A DNA stretch of 64,000 nucleotides, taken from assembly GCA_900545725.1 (NCBI GenBank), contig URAI01000005.1:1-64000 (forward strand), given 5' to 3'. Source of the stretch: an uncultured Eubacterium sp. (GTDB lineage Bacteria > Bacillota > Clostridia > Lachnospirales > Lachnospiraceae). A program made the translations under genes and the position numbers. Positions 55,233-63,652 of the stretch are shown one piece after another; within the stretch, counting starts at the first letter, position 1, and each line of letters opens with the position of its first letter. Under the pieces are notes generated by a model that saw only the letters and a list, made by a program, of their open reading frames with translations, made no database searches and was not told where the DNA came from.

Positions 55233-55781
55233 TTACCTCAGCTCTTTTTCAAGCATCTTAAACTCATCTTCAAATATACAGTTTCTAATCTGTCCATTCC
55301 ACAGCTTCTGTCTGCACTCATCAAAATCTATCCACATCACAGATTCAACTTCTTCCTTTTGCAGTTTAAACTCATTCTCATTAAGACAACATTCGTATAT
55401 ATATACTGCGCTTATCTCATGGTTGATAAATGGATTACCGGCAAACTCTGTTTCCATTATACCATTGATATAACCGATAAACTTAAGTTCATCAGGCTTT
55501 GCACTAACCCCAATTTCTTCCTTTAACTCTCTTATAGCTGCTTCCATATAGCTCTGACCGGCAGTAAGATGACCTGCAGCAGATATATCGTAACAGCCTG
55601 CATAAGAATCCTTTGTTGCAGCCCTTTTTTGTAATAAAATATCAAATTTGTTATTATCTTTTTTTCTAATAAGCCATATATGTGATGTTCCATGTAAATC
55701 TCCATCACGATGTACTTCACTTCTGTTTTTAATAACACCTGTAGCCTTACCATCAGGCGTCCTTATATCAAGCATCTCCAT
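55233..55781 (-). CDS. NUDIX hydrolase, IDI-like
   Basis: 182 residues. Nudix box: GHLTAGQSYMEAAIRELKEE followed by IGV (about 78-100). The preceding HRDGDLHGTSHIWLIRK and LLQKRAATKDSYAG are typical of the isopentenyl-diphosphate-isomerase-like Nudix group of Firmicutes. True substrate unknown. The start at 55781 follows GAGG six bases upstream. The ATG at 55793 overlaps that site and abuts the stop of the NYN gene, so translation is probably coupled. Confidence 0.85.
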   Translation of the reverse strand: MEMLDIRTPDGKATGVIKNRSEVHRDGDLHGTSHIWLIRKKDNNKFDILLQKRAATKDSYAGCYDISAAGHLTAGQSYMEAAIRELKEEIGVSAKPDELKFIGYINGIMETEFAGNPFINHEISAVYIYECCLNENEFKLQKEEVESVMWIDFDECRQKLWNGQIRNCIFEDEFKMLEKELR

Positions 55782-55793
55782 TACAATCCTCAT

Positions 55794-56732
55794 TTACTTT
55801 AAAAATACAAGCTTTCTGTTTTCATCAAGATTATCTATCTTTAAAAGCTTTATGCCATATATAAACTTACTAAGTGTTGAATATCCATATTCCTTAACCT
55901 TAAAATTAGGATACTTCTTATGAATCTTTTGTCCTAACGCCCCAAGCTCAAGACCGCTGCTTCCTGCCTGTCTTACACATTCAATTGCAAAATTAACTAC
56001 ACATTTCTTAACACTATTATCTTCCTTTACACCAACTATTACCGTGTTATTGACCTTTTTAAGATCAAAGCTTTCTATCTCTTCTAAAAAAGTTGAAAGT
56101 GAACTGTAGCCATAATTTCTTACGTCAAAGTCAGAATATTTCTTTTGTAATCTGCTTCCTATCTCTCCAAGTCCGGTCTGTCGTCCCTTATTTTCATTCT
56201 CCATTATAATCTCTATTATGGCATTTTCTATCATATTCTGCTTAAGAAAATTCTTAGCCTTTCTCCCGGATTTTTTATATTCCTGTTCTTCCTCCTGCTG
56301 GTCTAACAATAATTCAAGGTCTGTAAATACCGAGCATGCCGCCCTGAATGAACGCGGAGTCTTATTCTCTCCCATTCCTATTACATCCATTCCTGACTCT
56401 CTTAATCTTCCTGCAAGTCTTGTAAAGTCACCATCACTGGATACTATACAGAAGCCATCTACATTATTAGTATATAATATATCCATCGCGTCTATAATTA
56501 ATGTAGAATCTGTTGCATTCTTTCCTACGGTATTTCTAAACTGCTGTATTGGTGTTATGGAATTTTCCATAAGCTCTTTTTTCCATTTTCCCGCCTGTGG
56601 TGCAGTCCAGTCACCATATATTCTTTTATATGTAATTACACCATACTTAGTCATCTCATCTAAAATACTTACTATATATTTAGACGAGATATTATCTGAA
56701 TCAATCAATACTGCATATCTTTTTTCTTCCAT
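55794..56732 (-). CDS. NYN-domain ribonuclease-like protein with two LOTUS/OST-HTH domains
   Basis: 312 residues. The NYN/PIN-like domain (1-150) keeps the acidic set: Asp in VLIDSDNIS, DSTLIIDAMD and SSDGDFTRLAGRLRESG. Two OST-HTH (LOTUS) domains follow at about 170-240 and 250-312, each with the KKY(S/P)xFxVxxYGYSSLSxF pattern. The same arrangement occurs in MARF1-like proteins, suggesting RNA binding and cleavage. The R1-type repeat at 56774-56838 forms its leader. Confidence 0.9.
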   Translation of the reverse strand: MEEKRYAVLIDSDNISSKYIVSILDEMTKYGVITYKRIYGDWTAPQAGKWKKELMENSITPIQQFRNTVGKNATDSTLIIDAMDILYTNNVDGFCIVSSDGDFTRLAGRLRESGMDVIGMGENKTPRSFRAACSVFTDLELLLDQQEEEQEYKKSGRKAKNFLKQNMIENAIIEIIMENENKGRQTGLGEIGSRLQKKYSDFDVRNYGYSSLSTFLEEIESFDLKKVNNTVIVGVKEDNSVKKCVVNFAIECVRQAGSSGLELGALGQKIHKKYPNFKVKEYGYSTLSKFIYGIKLLKIDNLDENRKLVFLK

Positions 56733-56773
56733 TACTACCTCTTGTTTATATTCATTTCTAGAATTATTAAAAT

Positions 56774-56838
56774 ACTAATCCACATTCCACTTGCATTTTC
56801 TAATGCCGGAAAAACGCATCAGTATTATTTTTCACACT
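56774..56838 (-). repeat. Short R1-type leader repeat upstream of the NYN gene
   Basis: On the minus strand GTGTGAAAAATAATACTGAT joins straight to CCGGCATTAGAAAATGCAAG, TGGAATGTGGATTAG: the two outer modules of R1 with the middle deleted. Confidence 0.75.
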
Positions 56839-56878
56839 ACTTTTATTATTCTTCAGTCTATGTATCATTGAATATATT

Positions 56879-57061
56879 TTACATCTGATGCCTTACAATC
56901 TTATATTCATTATCATACTGAAAATAAGGACATATCTTTCTCTTGCTGCTTATAAATCTGGAATAATCATCCTCATCCATCTCTATATCACATACATAAC
57001 CTTCACAATCCTCATCATATATAAGATTGCTGCAATATTCACAACTTGTCTGATCTGACAT
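56879..57061 (-). CDS. DUF6472-like small Cys-rich protein
   Basis: 60 residues. Cys at CEYC (8, 11), CEGYVC (19, 24) and CPYF (44) suggest a small zinc or metal site. The C-terminus FQYDNEYKIVRHQM is the conserved part of the family as I recall it. Its end is 18 bp from the start-side of neighbours and it lies directly after the PF06541 protein's upstream region on the same strand. Confidence 0.7.
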   Translation of the reverse strand: MSDQTSCEYCSNLIYDEDCEGYVCDIEMDEDDYSRFISSKRKICPYFQYDNEYKIVRHQM

Positions 57062-57079
57062 AAGCTTATCCCTCTTTTC

Positions 57080-57862
57080 TTATCTGTTCTTTCTGTTTGC
57101 CTTAATCTTTCCTGCAACTCCTGTTATATTTTTCACATTTTGAAGTTTTTCAAGCTTCTCCTTATAAGCCTTTAACTGCTCTGTAAGCGGCTGTACTGTT
57201 CCAAATATAAACATAAACTTGCTCTTTTGTTTATCTCTTTTAATTGCCTGTGAAAAATCTGCTTTAAATTCATCATAACGGACGATAATATCATTTTCAT
57301 TGGCATATTTTTTAATCTTATCCACAATCTTAAATGAATATCCCAGGTCGATTATAAATACGCCAAAAAACATTCCTATTACAAATGAGAAAGCAAGATT
57401 ATCTGACAGCCAGTTTAATGCCTCAAGTATATATGGATGTACCAGAAAATAATATATTCCGCCAATTAATGCCCATGCAAGTGAAAACTTTGGGCATATT
57501 ATTCCTTTAATATTGCCCCACTCATCAGTATAATCCCATAGCTTGACTTTTAAATGCCTGATAAATATAAGACCTGTAATATATTCAATAAATGTCATCA
57601 TAACTGCCATGCTTATAAATACAAATATTTTTTGCAAAACTATATTGCTTATAAAAGCTTCACTATCCACACTCGCCATAAGATATAATGCTACAAGACC
57701 TGTCCCATACAGCGGAAGGTATGGTCCTATAAGAAAACCGGGATTAATCCAACGCCTTTCCGGATTATTCTTTGAAACAAATCTTCTGAATAAAACCTCA
57801 AGTCCCCAGCCAAGTTCACACCCGATAAAAAACAAAAAAACTATTTTCAAAAAAAAGTTCAT
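57080..57862 (-). CDS. PF06541-type putative ABC transporter permease
   Basis: 260 residues. About five membrane helices in the first 190 residues, with the family blocks LGWGLEVLFRRFV, RRWINPGFLIGPYLPLYGTG, LEYITG-like MMTFIEYITGLIF, LKVKLWDYTDEWGNIKGIICPKFSLAW. A basic cytoplasmic C-terminal tail follows. Despite the family name the transport role is unproven. Start at 57862 follows GAATGGAG. Confidence 0.85.
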   Translation of the reverse strand: MNFFLKIVFLFFIGCELGWGLEVLFRRFVSKNNPERRWINPGFLIGPYLPLYGTGLVALYLMASVDSEAFISNIVLQKIFVFISMAVMMTFIEYITGLIFIRHLKVKLWDYTDEWGNIKGIICPKFSLAWALIGGIYYFLVHPYILEALNWLSDNLAFSFVIGMFFGVFIIDLGYSFKIVDKIKKYANENDIIVRYDEFKADFSQAIKRDKQKSKFMFIFGTVQPLTEQLKAYKEKLEKLQNVKNITGVAGKIKANRKNR

Positions 57863-57882
57863 AATTCTCTCCATTCTTAATA

Positions 57883-59445
57883 TTATTTTGAAGTATTCTG
57901 TAGCTGCTTCTTATATTCACTAGGAGTTATCTTCTCCTGTCTTTTAAATACCCTCGCAAAATAATTCGCATCATTATATCCTACTGAATATCCAACTTCA
58001 CTTATAGACATATTGGTTGATAATAATAACTTCTTAGCATTATTCATTCTTACTGATGTAAGAAAATCACCAAAACTCATTCCTAAGTATTCTTTTATAA
58101 GCTTCATAAAATAATATGTGCTATAACCTATCATATCAGCCATATCATCAAGCGTTATCTCTTCTGCATAATGTTCTTCAACATATGCTTTTACCTTCTG
58201 TATAAGCATCTTATTTCTATCTGAATGTTGACTTGTATAATTTCTTGAATACTCTAATAATTCGTTAAAAAAATGACAAAAGCTCTGTTCATCATCGACT
58301 TCGTCACACAGCTTATCTGCATAACTCATAAGCGCATCAGGAGATATCTGTATTATTGCCCTTTTTACAACTGTATACAGCTCTGTAACCATATGTTTAT
58401 ACCCATTATCACTGAAATTCTTAGAAAGCTCAGAAGATATCTTTGTTATCAGGACATCTGTATTATCAAATATTCCCTGTCCTAAAATATCAGTAAGCTC
58501 CTTTTCAAGCTCAAACGGATATGATACAAGATTATCTGTCTGCGCATTTCCATGTTTTCCTGTCTGATATATTGCTGTTGGAAGCTTTAGCTGTGACTCA
58601 AAATAATCGCTTATTCTTATATCAACTCTTAATCCCATATACTGTGATGTCTTATCAAGTATACTCCTTACATTCTGCTGTAACGTGCTTTTAGCCAGAT
58701 TAATATCCATATCAGATTTATCATATTCAACAAAGAAAATAATCTTAATACTGCTTTCAGCTCTTCCTGTTACTATCCTTATATTATAACCTCTGTCAGT
58801 ATCATTTCCAATATTAATAAGAAGTCTTTCAATAAATTCCTTAGTTATTATATCTTTTTTTACATTACCTGCCATTTTATAATCAGATGAAGTAGTAAAA
58901 TCCACCTGTGCTGCAACTGCACCTGAAAAATCTATATTAAGTACATTAAGATAATATTCAATATCTTCTTTCTGACAACTGAATTTCTGAACCATTTCAA
59001 TAAATTCTATCTCATATTGTCTTTTAATTGAGCCCTTATCATCAGATGTATTCTTAAATGCCCTCTCCTGTTCAAGCTGTTGTGTCCATTCTTTCATCTG
59101 TATAAGAAATTCTTCCATATCAACCGGCTTAAGCAGCAGTTCCTCTGCTTTTACGGATATTGCTGCCTTTGCATATTCAAATGTATCATATGCTGTAACA
59201 AATATTATCTTGACATCTTTATCTGTCTGCCTTATCTTTGCTGCTGCTTCAAGTCCTGTCATACCCGGCATCTTAATATCCATAAATATAATGTCAGGGC
59301 TGACCTTCAATGATATATCCACAGCCTCTATACCATTTTCAGCCTCATATATATCATATACATCCTGATATTCCATCCCTATAATCTTTTTCATTGCAAG
59401 TCTTTCTATCTGTTCATCTTCTGCTAATAACAACTTATATTTCAT
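57883..59445 (-). CDS. YesN-type response regulator with AraC DNA-binding domain
   Basis: 520 residues. Receiver domain 1-120: LLLAEDEQ pocket, D56 in DIIFMDIKMPG, FVTAYDTFEYAK, ELLLKPVDM. A long linker of about 280 residues, then the AraC double helix-turn-helix (about 415-515: EITLDDMADMIGYSTYYFMK and SISEVGYSVGYNDANYFAR). Partner of the YesM-type kinase next to it. Such pairs usually regulate carbohydrate uptake, but no transporter is adjacent. Start at 59445 behind GAGGAT from the R2 repeat. Confidence 0.93.
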   Translation of the reverse strand: MKYKLLLAEDEQIERLAMKKIIGMEYQDVYDIYEAENGIEAVDISLKVSPDIIFMDIKMPGMTGLEAAAKIRQTDKDVKIIFVTAYDTFEYAKAAISVKAEELLLKPVDMEEFLIQMKEWTQQLEQERAFKNTSDDKGSIKRQYEIEFIEMVQKFSCQKEDIEYYLNVLNIDFSGAVAAQVDFTTSSDYKMAGNVKKDIITKEFIERLLINIGNDTDRGYNIRIVTGRAESSIKIIFFVEYDKSDMDINLAKSTLQQNVRSILDKTSQYMGLRVDIRISDYFESQLKLPTAIYQTGKHGNAQTDNLVSYPFELEKELTDILGQGIFDNTDVLITKISSELSKNFSDNGYKHMVTELYTVVKRAIIQISPDALMSYADKLCDEVDDEQSFCHFFNELLEYSRNYTSQHSDRNKMLIQKVKAYVEEHYAEEITLDDMADMIGYSTYYFMKLIKEYLGMSFGDFLTSVRMNNAKKLLLSTNMSISEVGYSVGYNDANYFARVFKRQEKITPSEYKKQLQNTSK

Positions 59446-59449
59446 CTTT

Positions 59450-59606
59450 ATCCTCATTTCTGAGCAGCTTTGTTGCGAAGAGACGAAGAAAAATACGCAT
59501 AGGCTGTTTTTCTTCTGCCATCAGGGCTATTTGTTCTGCTCAAAAACAAATAGCCAGTTCATCTATGAACTTGTGAATAATCAGCATATCAATCTGATTA
59601 TACATA
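59450..59606 (-). repeat. Full R2 hairpin leader repeat between kinase and regulator genes
   Basis: On the minus strand: ATAATCAGATTGATATGCTG, GATTATTCACAAGTTCATAG, GGCTATTTGT...ACAAATAGCC, the GAAGAAAAA...TTTTTCTTC hairpin and GCAACAAAGCTGCTCAGAAATGAGGAT. It starts right after the kinase stop and ends with the regulator's ribosome site. It could tune the ratio of the two proteins. Confidence 0.88.
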
Positions 59607-61073
59607 CTATGCCTCCTTACGGTTCCTTATACGGATTGTAAATATTGTTCCCTTATCAGGTATTGAACTTATACATATATGGACACACTCTTCATAAAGC
59701 ATATTAAGCCTGCTGCACACATTTTCTATCCCAATATGTTCCACATAATTAAACCTCGCCTCATCAATTCTTGTCTTAAGTCTCATAGCAGCAAGCTTAT
59801 CCTTACTCATGCCTAATCCATCATCTGCAACCGTAAGCACAAGTTCTTCATTAACCTGCTTTATACGGACAAGAATATTACCACCATCAACACATGGTTC
59901 TATGCCATGTTTAAATGCATTTTCTACTATCGGCTGTAACGTAAATAAAGGAAGCTCATGCCGGCTGTTATTATCAAGCCTGTTATCTATTGTATAGCTT
60001 AATCTGTCTCCCATTCTTGCCTGTAAAATATACAGATACTGCTGTATCATATCAATCTCTTCCTGAATAGGAACACAGCTCTGTCTGTTCTTAAGGCTAT
60101 GTCTTAAAAACTTAGATAATGCTATAATCAGATGGTATACCTTATCATCATTTTCAAGAAATGCCATCTTAGATATGACATTTAACGTATTAAAAAGAAA
60201 ATGCGGTGTAATCTGCATCTGTAAGCCCTGCAGCTTGGCTTCTTTTAATAATTCCTGCATTCTTGCCTGCTCTAACTCATCCTGTGCAATCTTAAGCTCC
60301 ATGTCATTCTTTTCCTGAAGCTGTTCAAGAAGTGCATTGAAGCTCTCTAACATATCTTTAACTTCCGGCGGCTCATCCTCTATCTCATACTTGACTGTCC
60401 GTTGTCGGTTGGCTATCTCTTTAGTCATCCTGACTGTACTGTTAATAACTCTGGTAATATAGCTGCTGAATATAAAATTAATCGCACCGCTTACTATTAC
60501 TACCATTATCCCCACAAATGCGGTTGTAATCCATAGATTTCTATTATCCTTCTGTACCGTGTCTATATATTCCTTATTGGCTTCTACGCTTATTCTTAAT
60601 ATCTCCTGTGCAAAAGAATTAATTCTGTCTATTGTATACATACAATCCGTATACAACTCATCCTGATATTCTTCTTTATATTTTTCAAAACTATTTTCAA
60701 AATATTCTGTCAGATATTGTACGGTCTCGACTCTCATACGCTCCTGTGAAGACAGGACTTCATTATCAACTTCATCAAGCAGCACTTTCATCTTATTAAT
60801 ATTACCCGTTATCTGTCCTGACAGCGTCTGGTCTTTTTCATCATCAGATTTCTTAAGCTCTTTTATTGCTTCTGTATTCTGTGCATTGAGTTCATATATC
60901 TGGCTTATCTGTGAAAAATGCTCCAGATAATCAGCACTTTTCCCTGCTGTTTTGCTATTCTTTAATAATACTGCAACAACTATACTGCCTGCCATCAGGC
61001 TTAATAATGCGGCAAGAATCATAAGCCTTATACGGATTGACATATTATTAAATTTTTTAATTAAAGCTCTCAT
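59607..61073 (-). CDS. YesM-type sensor histidine kinase
   Basis: 488 residues. Helix 1 about 15-37, an extracellular helical region about 40-180, helix 2 about 181-203, HAMP about 205-260 and a coiled coil. The His_kinase domain has phospho-acceptor H291 in ITPHFLFNTLN, and the ATPase boxes IVENAFKHGIEP and VADDGLGM. Cognate of the following YesN-type regulator. It starts three bases after the recQ stop, so it is probably in one transcript with recQ. Confidence 0.93.
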   Translation of the reverse strand: MRALIKKFNNMSIRIRLMILAALLSLMAGSIVVAVLLKNSKTAGKSADYLEHFSQISQIYELNAQNTEAIKELKKSDDEKDQTLSGQITGNINKMKVLLDEVDNEVLSSQERMRVETVQYLTEYFENSFEKYKEEYQDELYTDCMYTIDRINSFAQEILRISVEANKEYIDTVQKDNRNLWITTAFVGIMVVIVSGAINFIFSSYITRVINSTVRMTKEIANRQRTVKYEIEDEPPEVKDMLESFNALLEQLQEKNDMELKIAQDELEQARMQELLKEAKLQGLQMQITPHFLFNTLNVISKMAFLENDDKVYHLIIALSKFLRHSLKNRQSCVPIQEEIDMIQQYLYILQARMGDRLSYTIDNRLDNNSRHELPLFTLQPIVENAFKHGIEPCVDGGNILVRIKQVNEELVLTVADDGLGMSKDKLAAMRLKTRIDEARFNYVEHIGIENVCSRLNMLYEECVHICISSIPDKGTIFTIRIRNRKEA

Positions 61074-61076
61074 CTA

Positions 61077-62954
61077 TTATTCCCCAGTCTGCTCAAAATA
61101 ATACTTTCCCTTTATGGCATCCGTATAATCTACTATTTTCTGTATAAAACGTTCACCGTAACGTTCATATTTGTTAGCACCTACCCCATTGACATTAAGC
61201 ATCTCTTCCTTCGTAAATGGAAGCCTGATACACATATCAATAAGTGTCTTATCTGAGAAAATAATATATGGCGGCATATTTTCTTCCCTTGCAATATCCA
61301 TTCTTAATGCCCTTAACTCATCAAATAAAGCAAGCCCCTTTGAGGTAAGAATATCTGATGTCCTGCTCTTTTTAGACTTAATCTGTGTAGCCGCTGCCTT
61401 CTCCTGCTTCTGCGACCATTTGCAGATTATCCTTGCACTTCCATCAATTATACTTTCACATTCGGGAGTCAGCTTAAGTATTCTATATATATCATTAGTC
61501 TCTATAAGATAATCCTGTAACAGAAGCTCTTCTATTATACTCTTAAGCATCGCCTCACTTACACCTTTTCTTAAACCGTAGGACTTCCACCTGTCCACTC
61601 TGTATGAACGCAGTCTTGCGGTATTAGCTGCACGAAGTGCCCCTGTTATGACATTAATGCCATATCTTTGATTACCTTCCTGTATGCATTTAATTATATC
61701 TACACATATATCAGTAACGTCCTTTTCTTCGTATGTAGTATTACAGTTAGAACAATTCCCACATTCATGCTTATCAGTATACTCACCAAAATAATTAAGC
61801 ATATACTCTCTTAAACAATTCCTGGTAGTACAATAAAAACGCATCTTTGCAAGTCTTTTTATATCATTTTCCTTAATAAGCATAAGCTCTTCCGGTGTAA
61901 ATTCTGTATTCTCGCCCTTATTTTCTATTAAAAACTCGCTTATCATAACATCCTGTGGTGAATAAAATAATATACATTCAGCAGCTTCACCGTCTCTTCC
62001 TGCCCTTCCTGCTTCCTGATAATAGCCTTCTACATCAAGCGGCAAAGTATAATGCAAGACAAACCTTACATCAGGTTTATCTATACCCATCCCAAACGCA
62101 TTAGTCGCCACCATCACCCGCAATTCATTTTTAATGAAAGCGTTCTGGTTCCGCTGCCGTTCTTCCATTGTTAAACCAGCATGATAACGTCCTGTGGGAT
62201 AACCCCAGGCATTGAGGTCATTACATACTTCTTCCGTCTGCTTCTGCGTTGCACAATAAATAATACCGCAACCGTTTTGCTCCGGCAGCCAGCTACGCAA
62301 AAAACGTCTTTTCACCATTGGTTTTTCCACAATAAATGTAAGATTGCTTCTGTCAAAACCGGTCACCAGTTCTAACGGCTGCTCTAATCCCAGGCATTTA
62401 CTTATCTCACGTCTTACAACCGGCGTAGCAGTAGCTGTAAAAGCCGCAACAACAGGAGTCTTCGGCAGGCCGTCTAAAAACGGCTTTATTGCCAGATAAG
62501 CCGGTCGGAAGGATTCACCCCATCGTACTACGCAGTGCGCTTCATCAACAACGACCAACGCTATTTGCAGCTCACTTGCAAAAGCCTTAAACTGCTCATT
62601 CTGCAGGCGTTCAGGTGAAACGTACAGCAATTTACATTTATTATTACGGGCAGCATAAACGGCGGCACCGTACTCCTGCTTACTCATCCCGCTGCTCAAA
62701 TAAGCCGCTTCTACACCATTTTCCGCTAAACTGCGTACCTGATCCTTCATCAAAGAAATCAACGGTGAAACAACCAGCGTCAATCCCTCCAGCATCAACG
62801 CCGGTAACTGATAACATAAGCTTTTTCCAGCTCCGGTCGGCATAACAGCTACAACAGGACGTCCGTTCAAAATTTGCTCTATCAGCTCTGACTGCCCGCT
62901 TCTGAACTCACTGTAACCAAAATATTTTTGCAAAATCATTTCTTTTGTCTGCAC
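61077..62954 (-). CDS. recQ: ATP-dependent DNA helicase RecQ (mosaic gene)
   Basis: 625 residues, full length. Helicase motifs: GAGKSLCYQLPAL with MPTGAGKS (Walker A), VVDEAHCVVRWGESFRPAY (DEAH), TATATP, QEAGRAGRDGE (motif VI). The zinc site is in CTTRNCLREYMLNYFGE...CGNCSNC. The winged helix follows, then HRDC at about 530-610. GTG start with AAGGAG. Base and codon use change sharply near 62,040-62,100, within motif V (ATNAFGMGIDKPDV, about residue 285). The N-terminal part is GC-richer with CGG/CGC and CAA, the C-terminal part is AT-rich with AGA/AGG/ATA. Confidence 0.93.
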   Translation of the reverse strand: MQTKEMILQKYFGYSEFRSGQSELIEQILNGRPVVAVMPTGAGKSLCYQLPALMLEGLTLVVSPLISLMKDQVRSLAENGVEAAYLSSGMSKQEYGAAVYAARNNKCKLLYVSPERLQNEQFKAFASELQIALVVVDEAHCVVRWGESFRPAYLAIKPFLDGLPKTPVVAAFTATATPVVRREISKCLGLEQPLELVTGFDRSNLTFIVEKPMVKRRFLRSWLPEQNGCGIIYCATQKQTEEVCNDLNAWGYPTGRYHAGLTMEERQRNQNAFIKNELRVMVATNAFGMGIDKPDVRFVLHYTLPLDVEGYYQEAGRAGRDGEAAECILFYSPQDVMISEFLIENKGENTEFTPEELMLIKENDIKRLAKMRFYCTTRNCLREYMLNYFGEYTDKHECGNCSNCNTTYEEKDVTDICVDIIKCIQEGNQRYGINVITGALRAANTARLRSYRVDRWKSYGLRKGVSEAMLKSIIEELLLQDYLIETNDIYRILKLTPECESIIDGSARIICKWSQKQEKAAATQIKSKKSRTSDILTSKGLALFDELRALRMDIAREENMPPYIIFSDKTLIDMCIRLPFTKEEMLNVNGVGANKYERYGERFIQKIVDYTDAIKGKYYFEQTGE

Positions 62955-62972
62955 GGCTGCTCCTTAAACACA

Positions 62973-63006
62973 ACAAGCCTGTGTGCCAGTCGCACTACAG
63001 GCTTGT
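62973..63006. terminator. Perfect hairpin between nth and recQ
   Basis: ACAAGCCTGT and ACAGGCTTGT (10 bp) enclose a 14-base loop. The T-rich tract is on the plus-strand side (AATTTTATTTTAT). On the minus strand only TTGTTGTGTTT follows, so it would attenuate rather than stop transcription into recQ. Confidence 0.6.
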
Positions 63007-63019
63007 CTGCAATTTTATT

Positions 63020-63652
63020 TTATAAATTCTTTTCCTTGTATGGACACAATTCTACCAATACGCATTCACTGCATAAAGGTTTCCTTGCCTTACAAATCTT
63101 ACGGCCATGCCAGATCAACCAATGATGAGCATCGCTCCACTTATTCTTCGGAATGGCTTTCTGCAACTCTTTCTCCACTGCCAGCGGATCATCGCCCTTA
63201 GCTAAACCCAATCGGTGCGAAACTCTGAAAACATGGGTATCAACCGCAATCGCCGGAACCTTATAAACAATACTGGCGACAACGTTAGCCGTTTTTTTAC
63301 CCACACCCGGCAGCTTCATCAGCTCCTCGACAGTGTCAGGAATAACGCTGTTATATTCTTCCGTCAGCATTTTACAGGTTGCCAGCAGATTTTTAGCCTT
63401 CGATCGGAACAGGCCACAGTCACGAATCTCTTCTTCCAGCTGTTCCTGAGAAAGTGCGCCCATTTTTTCAGGAGTATTATATTTCGGGAAAATACGTGCT
63501 GTAATCTTATTGACACGTTCGTCCGTACATTGCGCTGACATAATTACCGCTACTAACAATTCAAAAGGCGTCGAATAGTTCAGCGCTGTTTCCGTACCCA
63601 TATAAGTTTCTTCCAGCAGCGCTAAAATTGCCTCACGTTGTTGTTTACGCAT
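63020..63652 (-). CDS. nth: Endonuclease III
   Basis: DNA glycosylase/AP lyase for oxidised pyrimidines. 210 residues. HhH motif LMKLPGVGKKTANVV with the catalytic Lys, then VDTHVFRVSHRLGLA with the Asp. The [4Fe-4S] loop Cys are C189-CEC-C (CKARKPLCSECVLVELCPY). Its ATG overlaps the stop of the upstream gene (TAATG), so translation is coupled. Codons (CGT, CAA, AAC) differ from the bulk of the window. Confidence 0.95.
   Translation of the reverse strand: MRKQQREAILALLEETYMGTETALNYSTPFELLVAVIMSAQCTDERVNKITARIFPKYNTPEKMGALSQEQLEEEIRDCGLFRSKAKNLLATCKMLTEEYNSVIPDTVEELMKLPGVGKKTANVVASIVYKVPAIAVDTHVFRVSHRLGLAKGDDPLAVEKELQKAIPKNKWSDAHHWLIWHGRKICKARKPLCSECVLVELCPYKEKNL

Noticed and set aside
62973..63006. 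Strong terminator separating nth from recQ
   Set aside because: On the coding (minus) strand the hairpin lacks a proper T-run, so full termination is unlikely. Kept only as an attenuating hairpin.
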